This document shows positions 23,085 to 35,064 of a stretch of DNA of 64,000 nucleotides, one piece after another. Under the pieces are notes generated by a model that did not search any database, had not been told where the DNA came from, and worked only from the letters and a program-made list of their open reading frames with translations. This DNA comes from Anagrus nilaparvatae (lineage: Eukaryota; Arthropoda; Insecta; Hymenoptera; Mymaridae): the NCBI GenBank assembly GCA_022575985.1, contig JAKSXM010000272.1, forward strand, positions 1,860,001-1,924,000, given 5' to 3'. The first letter of the stretch is position 1, and each line of letters starts with the position of its first letter. The position numbers were made by a program, and so were the translations under genes.

Positions 23085-23250
23085 TTCATAAATTTAAATT
23101 AAAAGATATTATATATTGATCAATATGGAATATAAAAATACAATATTACTGACAAATAATTCTATCAATTTTTGTATAAAGCAATAATTATATTGTATTT
23201 TTAAGTTCCATATTGACCAATATATAATATCTTTTAATTTAAAAAATGAT
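23085..23250. repeat. Short palindromic repeat
   Basis: AAATTTAAATTAAAAGATAT from about 23091 is inverted at 23222-23247, with arms matching over about 60 bp (TATTGATCAATATGGAA against TTCCATATTGACCAATA). The flanking string AATTCGTTCCTTTCATAAA also occurs at about 21730, so this belongs to a small repeated family. Confidence 0.6.
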
Positions 23251-24351
23251 GACAATAATATTTTATTGCAAAAGTCATATTGATTGTTCATAACTTTAAA
23301 AAATTTCAGCATATATTTTATTTTGTTTTTTATATGAAAATGTCAAAAAATTTCATTATACTAGAAAATGGGTCTCGGTTGTCCTAAACATGAAAAAATA
23401 AAAATTAAAAAAAATTTCATTTTATTGCAAAAGTCATATTGATTTTTCATAACTTTAAAAAATTGAAACATATATTTTATTTTGTTTTTTATATGAAAAT
23501 GTCAAAAAAATTTATTATACCGTATAGGAGCCGGTTTTCGATCAGAAGTCACTTTCTTATACCTAGCTGTATCTTTATTTGTTGAAAAATATACTTTAAA
23601 ATTAATAATTCGAGTTAAATATTGTTGCATTTGATCAGGGGAATCCTATATTTTATTATCCCAATTAAAAAAATATCAAATTTATTGATGGGTAATTAAT
23701 AATTTACATTTATTACAAGTGTACAAGGTAAGGTAATTTCGATAATGCGAATTTAATTTTGATAATAGTATCATTTTGATCGAATTAATTTTCGATAATT
23801 TGAAAATCGTTAAAACTAAGTTTAAATAGCGCGAGTTTTAATAGAATTCTTATAGGTATAACTATACCTATTTCTTAACTCCCTTTTAACTTCTTTTTTC
23901 TTGTTTTTTTAATATAAAATACCTATAATAAGAGTAAAATATAGTAAACAGCAGATGAACTACACACATGTATAATCATGTATTTTAAACATTTATTTAT
24001 TAAAATTTGCTTTTTAATTTTAATTAACGAAAGATAATAATTGATATAATATTTTTAAAACTTAAGGAAATAAAATAGACCCCGTGTTTAAGCAACCAGC
24101 CGGGTCAATGACTTAGTTCGCGCGCGACATTTTTATAAACAACACGCATTTGTTTATACCTCTTCATTTATTTGTGTATTTAAAAGTAAAAAAGCATTAA
24201 TTTTATGAAACAAGTGTTAGAATATAATTTTTATACATTTTTAATATTAAAATAAAGATTTTTTTCCAATTTTAAAGTGTTTCTATGTATTTTTTATAAA
24301 AATCGAGGCGTTTATTGCAAGTTTGTGGTGTTTTAATCAAAGTGATACATA

Positions 24352-25877
24352 CACTGAGAAAAAAATTTTCTTGGCTTAAGAAAATCGTATGCATTGAATT
24401 TTAATTTTTTGAATCTAGAGTATATAATTTTAAAACAAGAAAACCATTGTGATTTGAAAGAAATATTTTTTTCGTTTAAGTAAATATATTCATTGAATTT
24501 TGATTTCATTCAAACAAACATATGTTTCTTGGAAGAAACGAATATTTTTTTGCCGCTAGAAACTGGATAGATTATTACAAAAACTTTCAGTGTTTTGAAT
24601 CAAAAAAATATATTCAAAAAAATATTTTCTAAATTCAAGGAAGCGTTTTTTTGGATCATGAAATTTAATTTTTGATCCAAAGCAAATAGTTTTCAAAAAA
24701 ATATTATCTCATGCCAAAATTATAAAACTTTATTTTAAAAAACTGCTTTATTTCGTTCAAATAATTATATTTTATTCGTTCAAAAAAATGTACTTTTTTT
24801 TCAAGAAACAATTTTTTTAATAAAATATATTTTTTTTGCTGAATTAACTATAATCTCCATTCATTTATATAAAAATTATTCTGCAAAAAGTAATTTGTAG
24901 ATATCTTTATAAGCGAAACTTAATTCAATGCAAAAAAATTGATCAGCTAATGAAAAAATAGAAGTTTTTGCGAAAAAGATTAATATTTTAGATAATTAGA
25001 GCAAACAACATTTTTCAAGTTTTTGAAAAAATATTTTTTTCCTTCCTAAACTCAGCTTGAAAAAAAAATAATTATTTTTATGACATTAAGAATTCACTCA
25101 TATGTTTATTACCACCTGCTAATTCCATCTGGCTTTGAATAAAAATTTTTTTTTTATTTCTTTTTAAAAACTTGATGCATTATTTTATGTTTTTGAATCT
25201 GCTTTATCGATAATTTTTTCGTTACATAGTCTTTGAAAATTAACTTCTATATTTAGTAAGATGCTGCCGTGGTCCATTGGATTGGTTACGATGCGTATAG
25301 TTCTGCACAGTCAAAGCAATTTGGGTTCGATTCCGGGTATGACAAAATTTAAAATTTAATTTGATAAAAAAAAAAAAAAAAAATAATAAAAAAATAAAAA
25401 AATGAAATAATTAAAAAAAAAAAAATAAGTAAATGAAAAAATAATTAAAAAATATATATATAAATCAATAATAATAATTTATAAAAATAAGATTAATAAT
25501 AAAAAAATTAAAAAATTATAAAAAAAAAAAAAACGAGGAAAAAAAAATTTTTTGCATTTTGCAAAAAAAAAAATTTTTTTACTGACAATTTCGATCGAAA
25601 AAATTATTTCATAGATTCAAAAATTTATTTATTTCACATAACTAATTATTTGATTATACCAAAAACTCATGATGTTGTCGCTAAACAACTGTTTATTGTT
25701 TCTAAGAAATATTTCTTTCTCCCAAAACATTATTTTTTTAAATAGAGAAAATATGTTTTTAACTCAATGCGTAAGATTTCATTGAGTCAAAAAGACGTAT
25801 CTTAGGCACTATTGAAAAGAATAATTTTCTTGAAACAAAGCAAATTTTTTTGAATGTAGTAATTTTTTTTCTCAGTG
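24352..25877. mobile_element. CACTGAG-ended element nested in 23520-26469
   Basis: The left end reads CACTGAGAAAAAAATTTTC and the right end AATTTTTTTTCTCAGTG, an inverted match of about 15 bp. The interior is very A/T rich, with many TTTCTTG/CAAGAAA strings in both orientations, and holds the tRNA-like motif at 25263 and a long A-rich tract (25363-25555). I see no clear target duplication and no reading frame. The nested position shows that it arrived after, or was carried by, the surrounding element. Confidence 0.65.
25263..25345 (+). ncRNA. tRNA-like Pol III promoter motif (possible SINE head or tRNA relic)
   Basis: TGGTCCATTGGATTGG at about 25272 resembles a tRNA D-arm/A box, and GGGTTCGATTCCGGG at 25325-25339 is an excellent B box/T-arm. 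Their spacing suits a tRNA of about 75 nt. The expected acceptor stem (GCTGCCG with GTATGAC) does not pair and no convincing anticodon stem forms, so a working tRNA is unlikely. An A-rich tract follows immediately, as after the tRNA-derived head of a SINE. Confidence 0.45.
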
Positions 25878-26473
25878 TAAGTATATAAATACTTAAAATT
25901 GTGTTTTTATGTGAAAATTTAGTAAATATTTTGTCAATTGGTGTAAAATATAGTATAAAAAATGTAATTATGAAAAATATAATGTATTATAATTAAAAAA
26001 TATCGTTTAAATAAAAAAAATGTGTAATGTTATTGAAAATATCGAAAATACCTATATGTGTAAAATAGTTCGGATTCGATTATCGATATACCTATTTAAA
26101 ATAATTTTGCAATAAATAAGTGAATATAACCCTTTCCCTTCATTTATTAAAGCATCACAACGTAATTAAAAGCATTTTTAGTATTCGGCATAGAGTAGGT
26201 ATCCCTAAAACTCGATTTTAATAACACACGAGATTTGGTGAAAACGATGAGAAAAATCTCGTAAGGTTGTACAAGAGAACATTTTTCTTATTTTTTTTAT
26301 TAATTTAAATTGTTTTTTAACATCGGTAAGGTAGAAATCAGTTCTTTAGGGTTTATAGTTTCATAATAAAACTCGGTTTTAGATAAATTAAGCATACTTT
26401 TTTATATAAACGCTAATTTATGTGTATTTGATCGAAATTTAATACGTTCGAAAATTGGCTCCTATACGGTATA

Positions 26474-28055
26474 AGAAAATGGATCTCGGCTGTCCTAAAC
26501 ATGAAAAAATAAAAAATTCAAAAAATTAGACTCTAATCGTTTTTTTGATATCTCTCTTTAATAAATTAATTAAATCGAAAAAAAAATGTCATTAGAGAAC
26601 CGTTTAATAAATACAAAGCAACTTGGATTTTAAATTTAGAATTCTGATACAACCCATTTTAAGATATAAAGTGAAAAAAATGACCACTTTTTGATTCTTT
26701 AAATTTGAAGTTCTTAGCTTCAAACAGTTGTAACTCTGAACCGTAAGGTCAATTTCAAACGATTTGTTTCTAGAAATCATTTAAATATTTTTTTAAAATA
26801 AAAAAAAGGCGTGGAGATATATATTTCTTTAAAGATTACTTTAAAACTACTTTCATGTATTTTCGTCCGTATAATGCTTTATAAATGCGTGTTCAATAAA
26901 ATCAAAAATAGTCAATTTTTTCAATTATTTCATTTTAATATGTATAGGATTATCAATTTGTAGCTTAGAAATAGACTAAATTTCTGTAATATATTTATTA
27001 ATATATTATATAATTATCATGGTGTGATGTGTATTGCGGAGCACGAACAATAACCCATCGTGTACTACTGTAATATACTTTAAAGAGGTTCTATCTAGCC
27101 TATAAATATTTTTATTCTTTCTTTTTTTTCTTTAAATTTAATACCAAATTCTGTGCGTGATTTAATAATTAAACAATTTATTTTTTAATTTAAAATTATA
27201 TTGTTCATAAATTTTTTTCTTTCAACAAATATATTTATTTAAAAAAAGAATTTTTAATTTACAATGTTCCTACTTTCAAACACTATGTGTTTTCTTTCTC
27301 TTATGCTTCACAATTTGTATATCTGCTTCTCTTTTTGTAAGACAGGATATTTTATGATTATGTATACACGTGTATACTATTATCATAGATACAACATTTT
27401 ATAGATATAACACGATACATAAGAACCTATAAGTGAAAAATTACTACTGCTAGAAATTTTGTTCCGACTCGCTATCCTTTACTAACTTAAAAGAATATCT
27501 TCCCTACTCCTACTATTAGAAAAAGATAAAAGGTCGGAACACATATATTCTCTCTTTTTAATATTAGCCACATTTTTTTTTTTGAATGTGATATCCATAT
27601 AAGTAGTGTATCCATGACTATTATCGTATATAAATGAAATTTTAAATGCGGGAATAAAATAAGCGCAGAAATTTAAGAATTTAACTAAACTCAAAATCTA
27701 TAATCTATAAAAAATATAATTTAAAATTAAGTTTATCCAATTGAAAATAAACAAATTTAACAATAATCAATTCTTAAAATTAATATAAGATTTATTTTTA
27801 AAATGTAAATGTAAATGTAAATAGTCTCTTTATTTGTGTATACAAAAATTTCTGATACAGGTTAACATTAATAGTATAACATAATAACAATTATAACATA
27901 TAAAATAGATAAAAAATAAATAAATAAATCACAAAATTAGTAGTATCGTGGCAACAATAGTAACATATGTTAAAAAGAAAGAAAGTAAAAAGTAAAAATA
28001 AAGAATAGTGGATTTTTGGTAATACTGATGCATTTCAGTCCTGATAAAACATAAT
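26474..28055. other. AT-rich stretch, mostly unassigned, with a possible LINE tail
   Basis: No supported gene. At about 27801-27822 a (TGTAAA) hexamer is repeated, followed by TAGTCTCTTTATTTG. Read on the minus strand this is AATAAAGAGACTATTTACA with a TTTACA repeat tail, the look of the 3' end of a LINE that terminates in short tandem repeats. No coding portion accompanies it. Confidence 0.35.
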
Positions 28056-30679
28056 ACAAGAAACGAGGTAAAATCTTGAAGCAGTAATTTGGCCCTGGTA
28101 GCAGATACTTGAAGTAAGTTGAATTTTGTTAAGAAAGGTGTCTAGTACCGAAGTAAACAACTTTCGATGGTTGGAAAAAGGGTTGGGGGCGGGGGGGGGG
28201 GGGTGGAACTCAGTGGGGGGGGGGGGGGGGTGGTTGAAAAAAAAATAACCTAACCAATCGATAAATTACCATATTTTAAGATAAAAACATTGATTGCAAT
28301 TTTTCATAAAAATGCACCCCTTCCAAGTTATAGCGCAATGAAAAGTGTGATTTTTGCCAAAAAAATTTTTTTTTTTTTTCAGTTTTTTTAATTTTATTTG
28401 AAATCTGGTAAAATTACAAAAAATATTATATATTACTAATTTAAAGTATTTTTGCTTACAAAGACAGCGGTTTTTTTTTTTTTGCGTACGATTAATATTA
28501 AAGGAGATATGAGAAGGCAAAGATGGTTGTTTAACGAAAAATGAAGAAACCAGATCGTTCTGGCGTAAATATCTGGAAAAATTTTACTTTTACTAAAAAA
28601 ACGATGAATATCGTTTTGCAAGAAGACAAAATTGGGAAAATTTTGAGACTAACCAGAACCGTTTAAAGTAAGCAGAAAAAAAGTTATGGACAAAATAATT
28701 TTTTTTCCAAAATTTTTCATGCCAATTTTTTAGCGCCATCTGGGCTAAGATGCTTGAAAAAAAAAATCCTTTGATGAAAAGTCAGAACACTTGTTTCTAA
28801 ATATGTCCAGCCATTTTTGGCCCTATCGGGTCATTATTGTTTATGTTTTGGCCTGATAAAGTTGGGTAAAATCGTGTATTTTTTAAGACATTTTCAGTTT
28901 TTGGCCAACAGCGTGAACATTTTTTATTTTAAACAGCCAAACTTTTTAGCATTTATTCGAAGTTACTTGTATTTCAAATTTTTGTCATAATGTTTCATCT
29001 GTAAGCAGTTTTGCCTATTTAAAATTGCCTATTTTATGTTTATGACGGTAAATGCTCTTTTTTTTCGGGCGAAATTAAAAAAAAATGGCCGATATAATTG
29101 AAATGTTGCATATGACATAAAATTTTGGCGATAACCTTAGCTTTGAAATGGTTTATTGTACATCTCGTTATCATTAGCCAAAAAAAAGTTATGGCCAAAA
29201 ATCCTTTTTTTTTCAGCAATTACATAAAATTTTTATAGTTAATCCATTGAGTCTCTCTATTTTTAAGTGTTATGAAAATTTTTCGTACAGTACCGTATGT
29301 TTATATGATAAGTCAATTAAATGCTGCTGTCAAATTTCAAATTTCGACTTTTGACAGCAGTCAAATAGCCGTCAAACCAAAAGTAAGTTAAAAAAAAGGT
29401 ACAAAAATCAATGATTTGTGTATTTTTTGTATGAATTTTAAATTTTATGGCAAATAAAAACGTAAACAATAATTACCCGATAGGGCCAAAAATGACTGGA
29501 CATATTTTGGAACAAGTGTTCTGACTTTTCGTCAGAGGATTTTTTTTTTCAAGCACCTCAGCCTAGATGGCGCTAAAAAATGGGCATGAAAAAAATTGGA
29601 AAAAAGTTTGTTGAAGAAATTTTTAAAGCTTTAAGGGACTCCAAAAAAAAATTTTTGAAAAAAAAAAGCGCGGGTACCAGAGAAACCTGCCGTAAGGACT
29701 AAAATTTATTGAAAATATAAATTTAAACATGTTTCATGTTCGTTATTGAGTTCATCGGCCTTTGTCTAATAGAACAATAAGATCTCTCTTTCTCTCTCTT
29801 GTTCTATTTCTATTTCAAGAAACCATAAGAAACTCATTCGACTCATGGAATTTCGGTATGTTATTTTTCTAGACTAAAAAATCGCTATTTTTTATGCTTA
29901 CATTGTAAGATTTAAAAACAAATTTTAATTACGACTTTTTTCAATTTTTTTTACATTTTGGGGTAGTTTTCACCACCAGGGTTGCAAATTGTTACTTTTC
30001 CGGCTCTAAATCGAAAAGTGGCAACAACAAAATTTAATAACGTTTTTTTCATTTCTTAAAATTTAGGGGTAGTTTTAACCCCCCCCCCCCCTAGGGAGGG
30101 GTTGAATTTGTTTCATAATAGTAAATATATGGTAAAATATTTTCAAAAAATTCCAAATACAAAAAAAATAATCTGAGGTCATGTTTTTTGTATTTTTTCT
30201 TATTCTGGGGGTAGTTTTAACCCCCCCTATTATTAAACCTTATATCTCAATTTCCGGACATAATAAAAAAAAAAAAATCTTTATTAATTTTTCTGAAAAA
30301 ATGGCATTTATTTGATAATTTTAGCTTAATTTCCAAAATATTGAAAAACAAACCCTAAAAAAGGGTAGTTTTTACTGTTTACAGGGTGTTTGAAATATTT
30401 CTGACATTAAAATCGTAATCAATGACCCGAAAAACCCCCTGATACCTATTTTCACCAACATTCATTTAATATTGCCCGAGATATTAAATATTTATTAATT
30501 TTTGGCCAAAAAAAACAGTTTTGCCAATTTTTACCACGTTTCGGACCAACTCCAACCAACCAAACTTGTTTACTTCTGAACTAGACACCTTTCTTGACAA
30601 ATTGCAAAAAGTTTCAAGTTGATCCGACTAGGGCCTAATTACTGCTTCATTTTACAAAAAAATTTACCTCCTTTCCTGT
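28056..30679. mobile_element. ACAGG-ended DNA element, copy 2 (2.6 kb)
   Basis: The left end (ACAAGAAACGAGGTAAA) and right end (TTTACCTCCTTTCCTGT) are inverted relatives of each other over about 130 bp and match the ends of copy 1. Internally the segment 28685-28860 (ATGGCGCTAA/TGGCTGGACAT/CCCGATAGGGCC strings) is inverted at about 29458-29610, so the middle is also palindromic. The interior matches 18880-20997 in the opposite orientation. For example, TACAGGGTGTTTGAAATATTTCTGAC at about 30378 mirrors 19085-19120. About 400 bp at 29615-30000 have no counterpart that I could see in copy 1. No transposase frame. Confidence 0.7.
28186..28231 (+). other. Long G runs (G-quadruplex-prone)
   Basis: G runs of 13 (28191-28203) and 16 (28215-28230) lie 11 bp apart inside the ACAGG-ended copy 2. 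The other copy has a related but interrupted C-rich segment near 20860 (CACCCCTCCCCTGCCCC), so the long runs arose by expansion here. Run lengths may be affected by sequencing error. Confidence 0.7.
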
Positions 30680-30684
30680 ATTAA

Positions 30685-32220
30685 CATTATTAAGACCAAA
30701 TTTTTGTATGCATGGCTAGAACTTTTCAAGTATTTTAATAAACCTGACTTAAAAGAATTAATTGAAGCAAGGAATCGTATTGATGATGGGAGAGAATTCC
30801 AGCTTTTTGTTCCTTGTACTTGGAATGAGGAGATTATTTGTGGTTACACACCCTAGTTTGTCTCTGTAAGGAGTAATATGTGTGTCCCTGCCGATTCCAT
30901 AGATGTTTCTTAAACATGTATTACTCAATCTTTGTATTCTGTCTTTCAGGTTTATCGAGCAGTCTAGGTATACAACAGAGCATTAATCTAAGTGGGGAAC
31001 CACTAATGCTTGTATAAGCTTAATTCGTAGATCTTCCTTTGTGTACTGCCTAATGAAGCGCAGTGTGTAAAGTACTTTGTCAACTTTTTTGCTCACCAAT
31101 GAGATGTGCGATTCCTAAGTTATCTTTTTATCTAGAATAACTCCCAGACATGTAATTTCACTAGTGATGGGTATACAGTGACTCCCTCGCCTACAACCAC
31201 CCAGGTAGATTTAATTTGTCTAGTTGGTCAACGAAATGGCTAGTGCCAATGGCTAGTGTCTGGTTTAAGTCGCAGGGAAACATTTTTGGCCCAAATGCAG
31301 ATATTATTGGCCGCTGATGAAAGCTTCCCTAGTGCCAAATTTATTTTCTCAGGGGAAACTTGCACATAAATTTGCAAATCATCCGCATATAAAAGATGAT
31401 AGATTTCTGGGTCTAGATGTTGCTTCACGTCATTAATATAGAGGCAGAACAAGAGGGAACCCAGTACTGATCCCTGTGGGACACCAAGATTAACTCCAAG
31501 GGGATTCGAGGAGGGTGTTTTTGTAGTAACTTGTAACTGTCTACCTTGGAGTTAAGATTTGATCCACAGCAAGGCGTTCTTTAAGAAACCCAAAGATTTT
31601 AATTTAGGTATTAGCTTCGAAGGAGCTATGGAATCAAAAGCCTTGCTGAAGTCAAACTGCCGTAGTACCGTTACTAACCTTTTACTTTTACCAAACCTAA
31701 TGTTCTCTGTTAATTTTAGTAAGGCTGTTTCTATACTACTGTAGGGTCTAAAGCCAGTCTATAACGGGTCAATCAACTTTTTCTGTCTAATATAGTTGGT
31801 TATCTGGTCATGTGCTAGTTTTTCAAGTACTTTTGCCAAGAAACAAAGGAGAGCAACAGGACGGAAATCTGATGGTGTAGATGGAACCTAAGTCTTTTTA
31901 ATAGCTGTTAACAGTGATTTTTTCCAAGCTGTGGGGAAAGCCCCTTCTGTTGGAGATATATTAAAGAGCTTGACTAAAAGTGGGCCAATAACAGGAAGTG
32001 ACTTTGCAACTATCTTATGAGGTATGTCATCAGTACCAGTCGCCTGCGATGAAAAATGGGCTACTGCAAGAATTACGTCTTGTAGGGTTACCTCTGTAAA
32101 ACTAGACCCATCATTGGATGCTGAACTAATCAACTCATTAGTTTCATCAATATTTTCTATTACATATTGAAGTTGAAAGTCCAGCAAAGTAAACATTGAG
32201 ATCATCCCGAGAGAATAGAA
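30685..32220 (-). pseudogene. CR1/Jockey-like LINE ORF2 fragment with stops
   Basis: From 32220 leftward the minus strand encodes much of a reverse transcriptase. Landmarks in order are SSFTEVTLQDVILAV, GTDDIPHKIV, FPTAWKKSLLTAI, FRPVALLCFLAKVLEKL, DFSKAFDSI, LGVPQGSVLGSLLFCLYIND, the catalytic box LLYADDLQIY at about 31370, then a thumb/C-terminal part ending WNSLPSSIRF and SFKSGLLKYL near 30740. Between 32205 and 31240 the reading frame is kept but has three in-frame stops (31888, and about 31761 and 31554). After 31240 stops and frameshifts accumulate. The 5' end is truncated at about 32220, and the 3' end abuts the boundary of the neighbouring DNA element at 30679. The endonuclease is absent. 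The copy is dead and older than the Jockey-like insertion at 22 kb. Confidence 0.85.
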
Positions 32221-32224
32221 TTTT

Positions 32225-32560
32225 ATTAATTAAAAAATTATAAACATTTTAAATTTGAAAATTTAATAATTTATCACTTCAAAATTAAGTTTTTGTAATT
32301 GAAAAATTTCCAAAAGCTATTGATTTTGAAAATTTTATTAATTAATTAATAAAATGAATTAAAAATTTTAGTTTTGCAATTAAATTTCTAAAAATAAGAA
32401 AATGTAAAAAATATTAAATTTGAAAATTTGATAATTTATCACCTCAAAGTTAAAATTTTGTATTTGAAAAGTTTGCAAAAACTATTAAATTTTAATAAAT
32501 AAATAATTGCAAAATGAAATTTTCAAAAACAATTTTATTTTATTATAGTGGAGTCATTTA
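32225..32560. repeat. AT-rich direct repeat, about 165 bp
   Basis: AAATTTGAAAATTTAATAAT with TTATCACTTCAAAATTAAG from about 32253 recurs in diverged form from about 32418. No gene is visible. Confidence 0.5.
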
Positions 32561-32668
32561 AGATCAAGCCATACTTTCTTAGTTGAGATTTTTTGACTTT
32601 TTTTCCGGGTTAATAAATTTAGTGTAAAAAAAAATAATTTCTAAGAATATTAAAAAATAACTGATATC

Positions 32669-33076
32669 GGCTAAAAAACATTTTGAAAAGTAAAAAGAGG
32701 GGTTTCAAAAAAATTTATATATGTAATCGAACCTTAAAAAACAACTGCTATGCTTTATAAGTTTGGTTTCAGATTTTGGTTCCGTTTAAGGAAGATAATT
32801 ATTCTTTTGAATTAAAAAAAAAAATTTCAGCAGAAATTTGAAATTTTTTAAAACCTAGTGGTTTTAAAACTTAGTCTAGAAATTTACCATTGGGTTTTAT
32901 AAACTTTCAATTTTTCTGCTGGAATTTTTTTTTTTTAATTCTAAAGAATAATTATCTTCCTTAAATGGAACCAAAATCTGAAACCAAACTTATAAAAATA
33001 TCAGTTGTTTTTTAAGGTTCGATTACATATAAATTTTTTGAAACCCCCTTTTTTACTTTTAAAAGTGTTTTTAGCC
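32669..33076. mobile_element. Small foldback element (~408 bp)
   Basis: GGCTAAAAAACATTTTGAAAAG at 32669 is inverted as CTTTTAAAAGTGTTTTTAGCC ending at 33076. Arms of about 170 bp (including AAGGTTCGATTACATATA and CCAAAATCTGAAACCAAAC) flank a ~60-bp middle. Non-coding and non-autonomous. Confidence 0.75.
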
Positions 33077-33084
33077 TATTATAT

Positions 33085-35060
33085 ATTCTACAATAAGCAG
33101 CTGTGATTTTTTTTCTAAATTTTATGACAGTATGGGCCCCTTTTTAAATTTCTATTTTTATTCATGTACCGATATATTTGTATACTAACTCTTGCGTTAT
33201 TATTACCTAATAATAGAATCGAATAAAAATCCACTTTCCTTATAATTTAAATATGTAATTTTTATTTCAAAATTATAAAGATACCTCCTCTATATTTATG
33301 ATTACGAGATCACAAAATTGAAAAGATTCCCTTTAGTCAATTAGTGAATCGATATATTTCAATATTGGCTGCAATAAATCACATAAATGCGATATAAAAA
33401 ATGTAAGTCAAATAAAAATTTTGATATAAATCGCAAAAATACGATAAATTGCATAAATGGCAATGCGATATAAAAAACCTAAGTCAAACCGAAATTTAGA
33501 TATCTCAGCATTCTCCGATCTTGAGTTATATGTAAATGTATGTCCCTCTCATTTAGAACAATGAATATAAAGTGAGAGAAAATATTTTCATATATATTAG
33601 ACTGACAAAAAAAAAATCGACTTTTCGATTTTTTAAGGTGCTCAAGCGTTTTTGGGTACCACTTTATGAAAAAAAAGCCCTTGGTAAAGCGCATCTAAAA
33701 ATATTTAGTCGTTGGACAGCGCCAAAGCGTTTTCGATTTTTGAAAATTGGTTCAGGAGCGTCGGGGGGGATTACAGCTACTAAATTTAAAAGGCAACAAA
33801 AAAATAAAACTTCGGGAGGTATTTCATAGTTTTTTTGGTCACTAAAAACGATGGAATCATTTATTTTGAATTATTTCTTTAAGGCAAAAAGTTATGAGCT
33901 AATTTCGGTCTTAAAAATATCAAAAATTGGACAGTTTTTGGCGTCAAAAACATGCTGCGGACTAAAAAATGTTTAGAAATTATTTTACAGGGGTATTTCG
34001 AATGATCATTGGGTCACTAAAAACGATGAAATCGGTTATTTTCATTTATTCTTTGCTGATTCAGAGTTATGCACCAAATAATGTAGCTTGATTTCCCAAA
34101 TATAGCATTTTTTTGAGTTAAATGTCAATGTCAAGCGTACAGAGAACTCTTTTGAGCCTCTAGAAAGGCATGTTATCATAGTTTTGTGTTTTTTGAACAC
34201 CGATGCATTGGTTGTAATAAAAAAATAATAAATAAATAAAAAAATACATAAAAAAATAAAAATAATAAAAATAATAAAAATAATAAAATAATATAAATAA
34301 TAAAAATAATAAAATAATAAAAATACATAAAAAAATCTAAGCAACCAATGCATCGGTGTTTAAAAAACACAAAACTATGATAACTTACCTTTCTAGAGGC
34401 TCAAAAAAGTTCTCTGTACGCTTGACAGTCATTTAACTCAAAAAAATGCTATATTTTGGAAATCAAGCTACAATATTTGGCGCATAACTCTGAATCCGCA
34501 AAGAATAAATGAAAATAACCGATTTCATCGTTTTTAGTGACCCAATGATCATTCGAAATACCCCTTTAAAATAATTTCTAAACATTTTATAGTCCGCAGC
34601 ATGTTTTTGACGCCAAAAACTGTCCAATTTTTGATATTTTTAAGACCGAAATTAGATCATAACTTTTTGCCTTAAAGAAATAATTCAAAATAAATGATTT
34701 CATCCTTTTTAGTGACCAAAAAAACTATGAAATACCCCCCGAAGTTTTATTTTTTTGTTGCCTTTTAAAATTAGTAGCTGTAATCCCCCCCGGCGCTCCT
34801 GGACCAATTTTCAAAAATCGAAAACGCTTTGGCGCTGTCCAACGACTAAATATTTTTAGATGCGCTTTACCTAGGGCTTTTTTTTTCATAAAGTGGTACC
34901 CAAAAACGCTTGAGCATCTTAAAAAATCGAAAAGTCGATTTTTTTTTTGTCAGTCTAATATATATAAGCAAAGTTAGCTTTTGCTTGCGATGGAGCGTCG
35001 CGTGACCGTACTCCCTCTATTCCATAAATCCAAAGCTATCGATTTGGCTTAATATACATA
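33085..35060. repeat. Dispersed repeat B, copy 1, split by a foldback element
   Basis: 33085-33596 plus 34959-35060 match 44385-45020. Shared strings include TAAGCAGCTGTGATTTTTTT, ACTAACTCTTGCGTTATTAT, a run of GCGATAAATCGCATAAATGCG-like phrases, TCTCCGATC.TGAGTTATAT, and the distal TTTGCTTGCGATGGAG.GTCGCGTGACC. The distal part can form two hairpins: AAGCAAAG with CTTTTGCTT, and CCAAAGCTA with GCTTTGGCTT. This could mark a terminus. Class unknown. Confidence 0.7.
33597..34958. mobile_element. Foldback element F1 (1.36 kb) with TATATA target
   Basis: TTAGACTGACAAAAAAAAAA at 33597 is inverted at the right end (TTTTGTCAGTCTAA, to 34958). The ~620-bp arms are inverse copies (33597-34215 and 34333-34958), around an A/T-rich centre made of AATAATAAA repeats. 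TATATA lies on each side. In repeat B copy 2 (about 44918-44935) the same site reads GAGATATATATAAGC without insert, so the element entered a TATATA site. The arms carry mirror-image open frames (e.g. 33572-33829 and its inverse) with no known domain. No transposase. Confidence 0.85.
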
Positions 35061-35064
35061 TATA

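Larger units (their letters stand above)
23520..26469. mobile_element. 2.95-kb DNA element, CCGTATAGGAGCC ends, TATA duplication
   Basis: CCGTATAGGAGCC at 23520-23532 is inverted exactly at 26457-26469, with the match continuing imperfectly inward (GGTTTTCGATC against ATTTTCGAAC). TATA lies directly outside each end (23516-23519 and 26470-26473). The flanks joined together match a repeat at about 23340-23390, where TTATACTAGAAAATGGGTCTC is uninterrupted, which gives an empty-site comparison. There is no coding region. The element contains a second element at 24352-25877. Non-autonomous; superfamily not assigned. Confidence 0.8.

Noticed and set aside
27482..27694. Open frame of 70 codons on the minus strand
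   Set aside because: AT-rich, no recognisable domain, no splice or promoter context, and length within chance expectation.
34042..34370. Minus-strand frames rich in F, Y and I that look like membrane segments
   Set aside because: They are translations of the AATAAT simple repeat in the centre of foldback F1.
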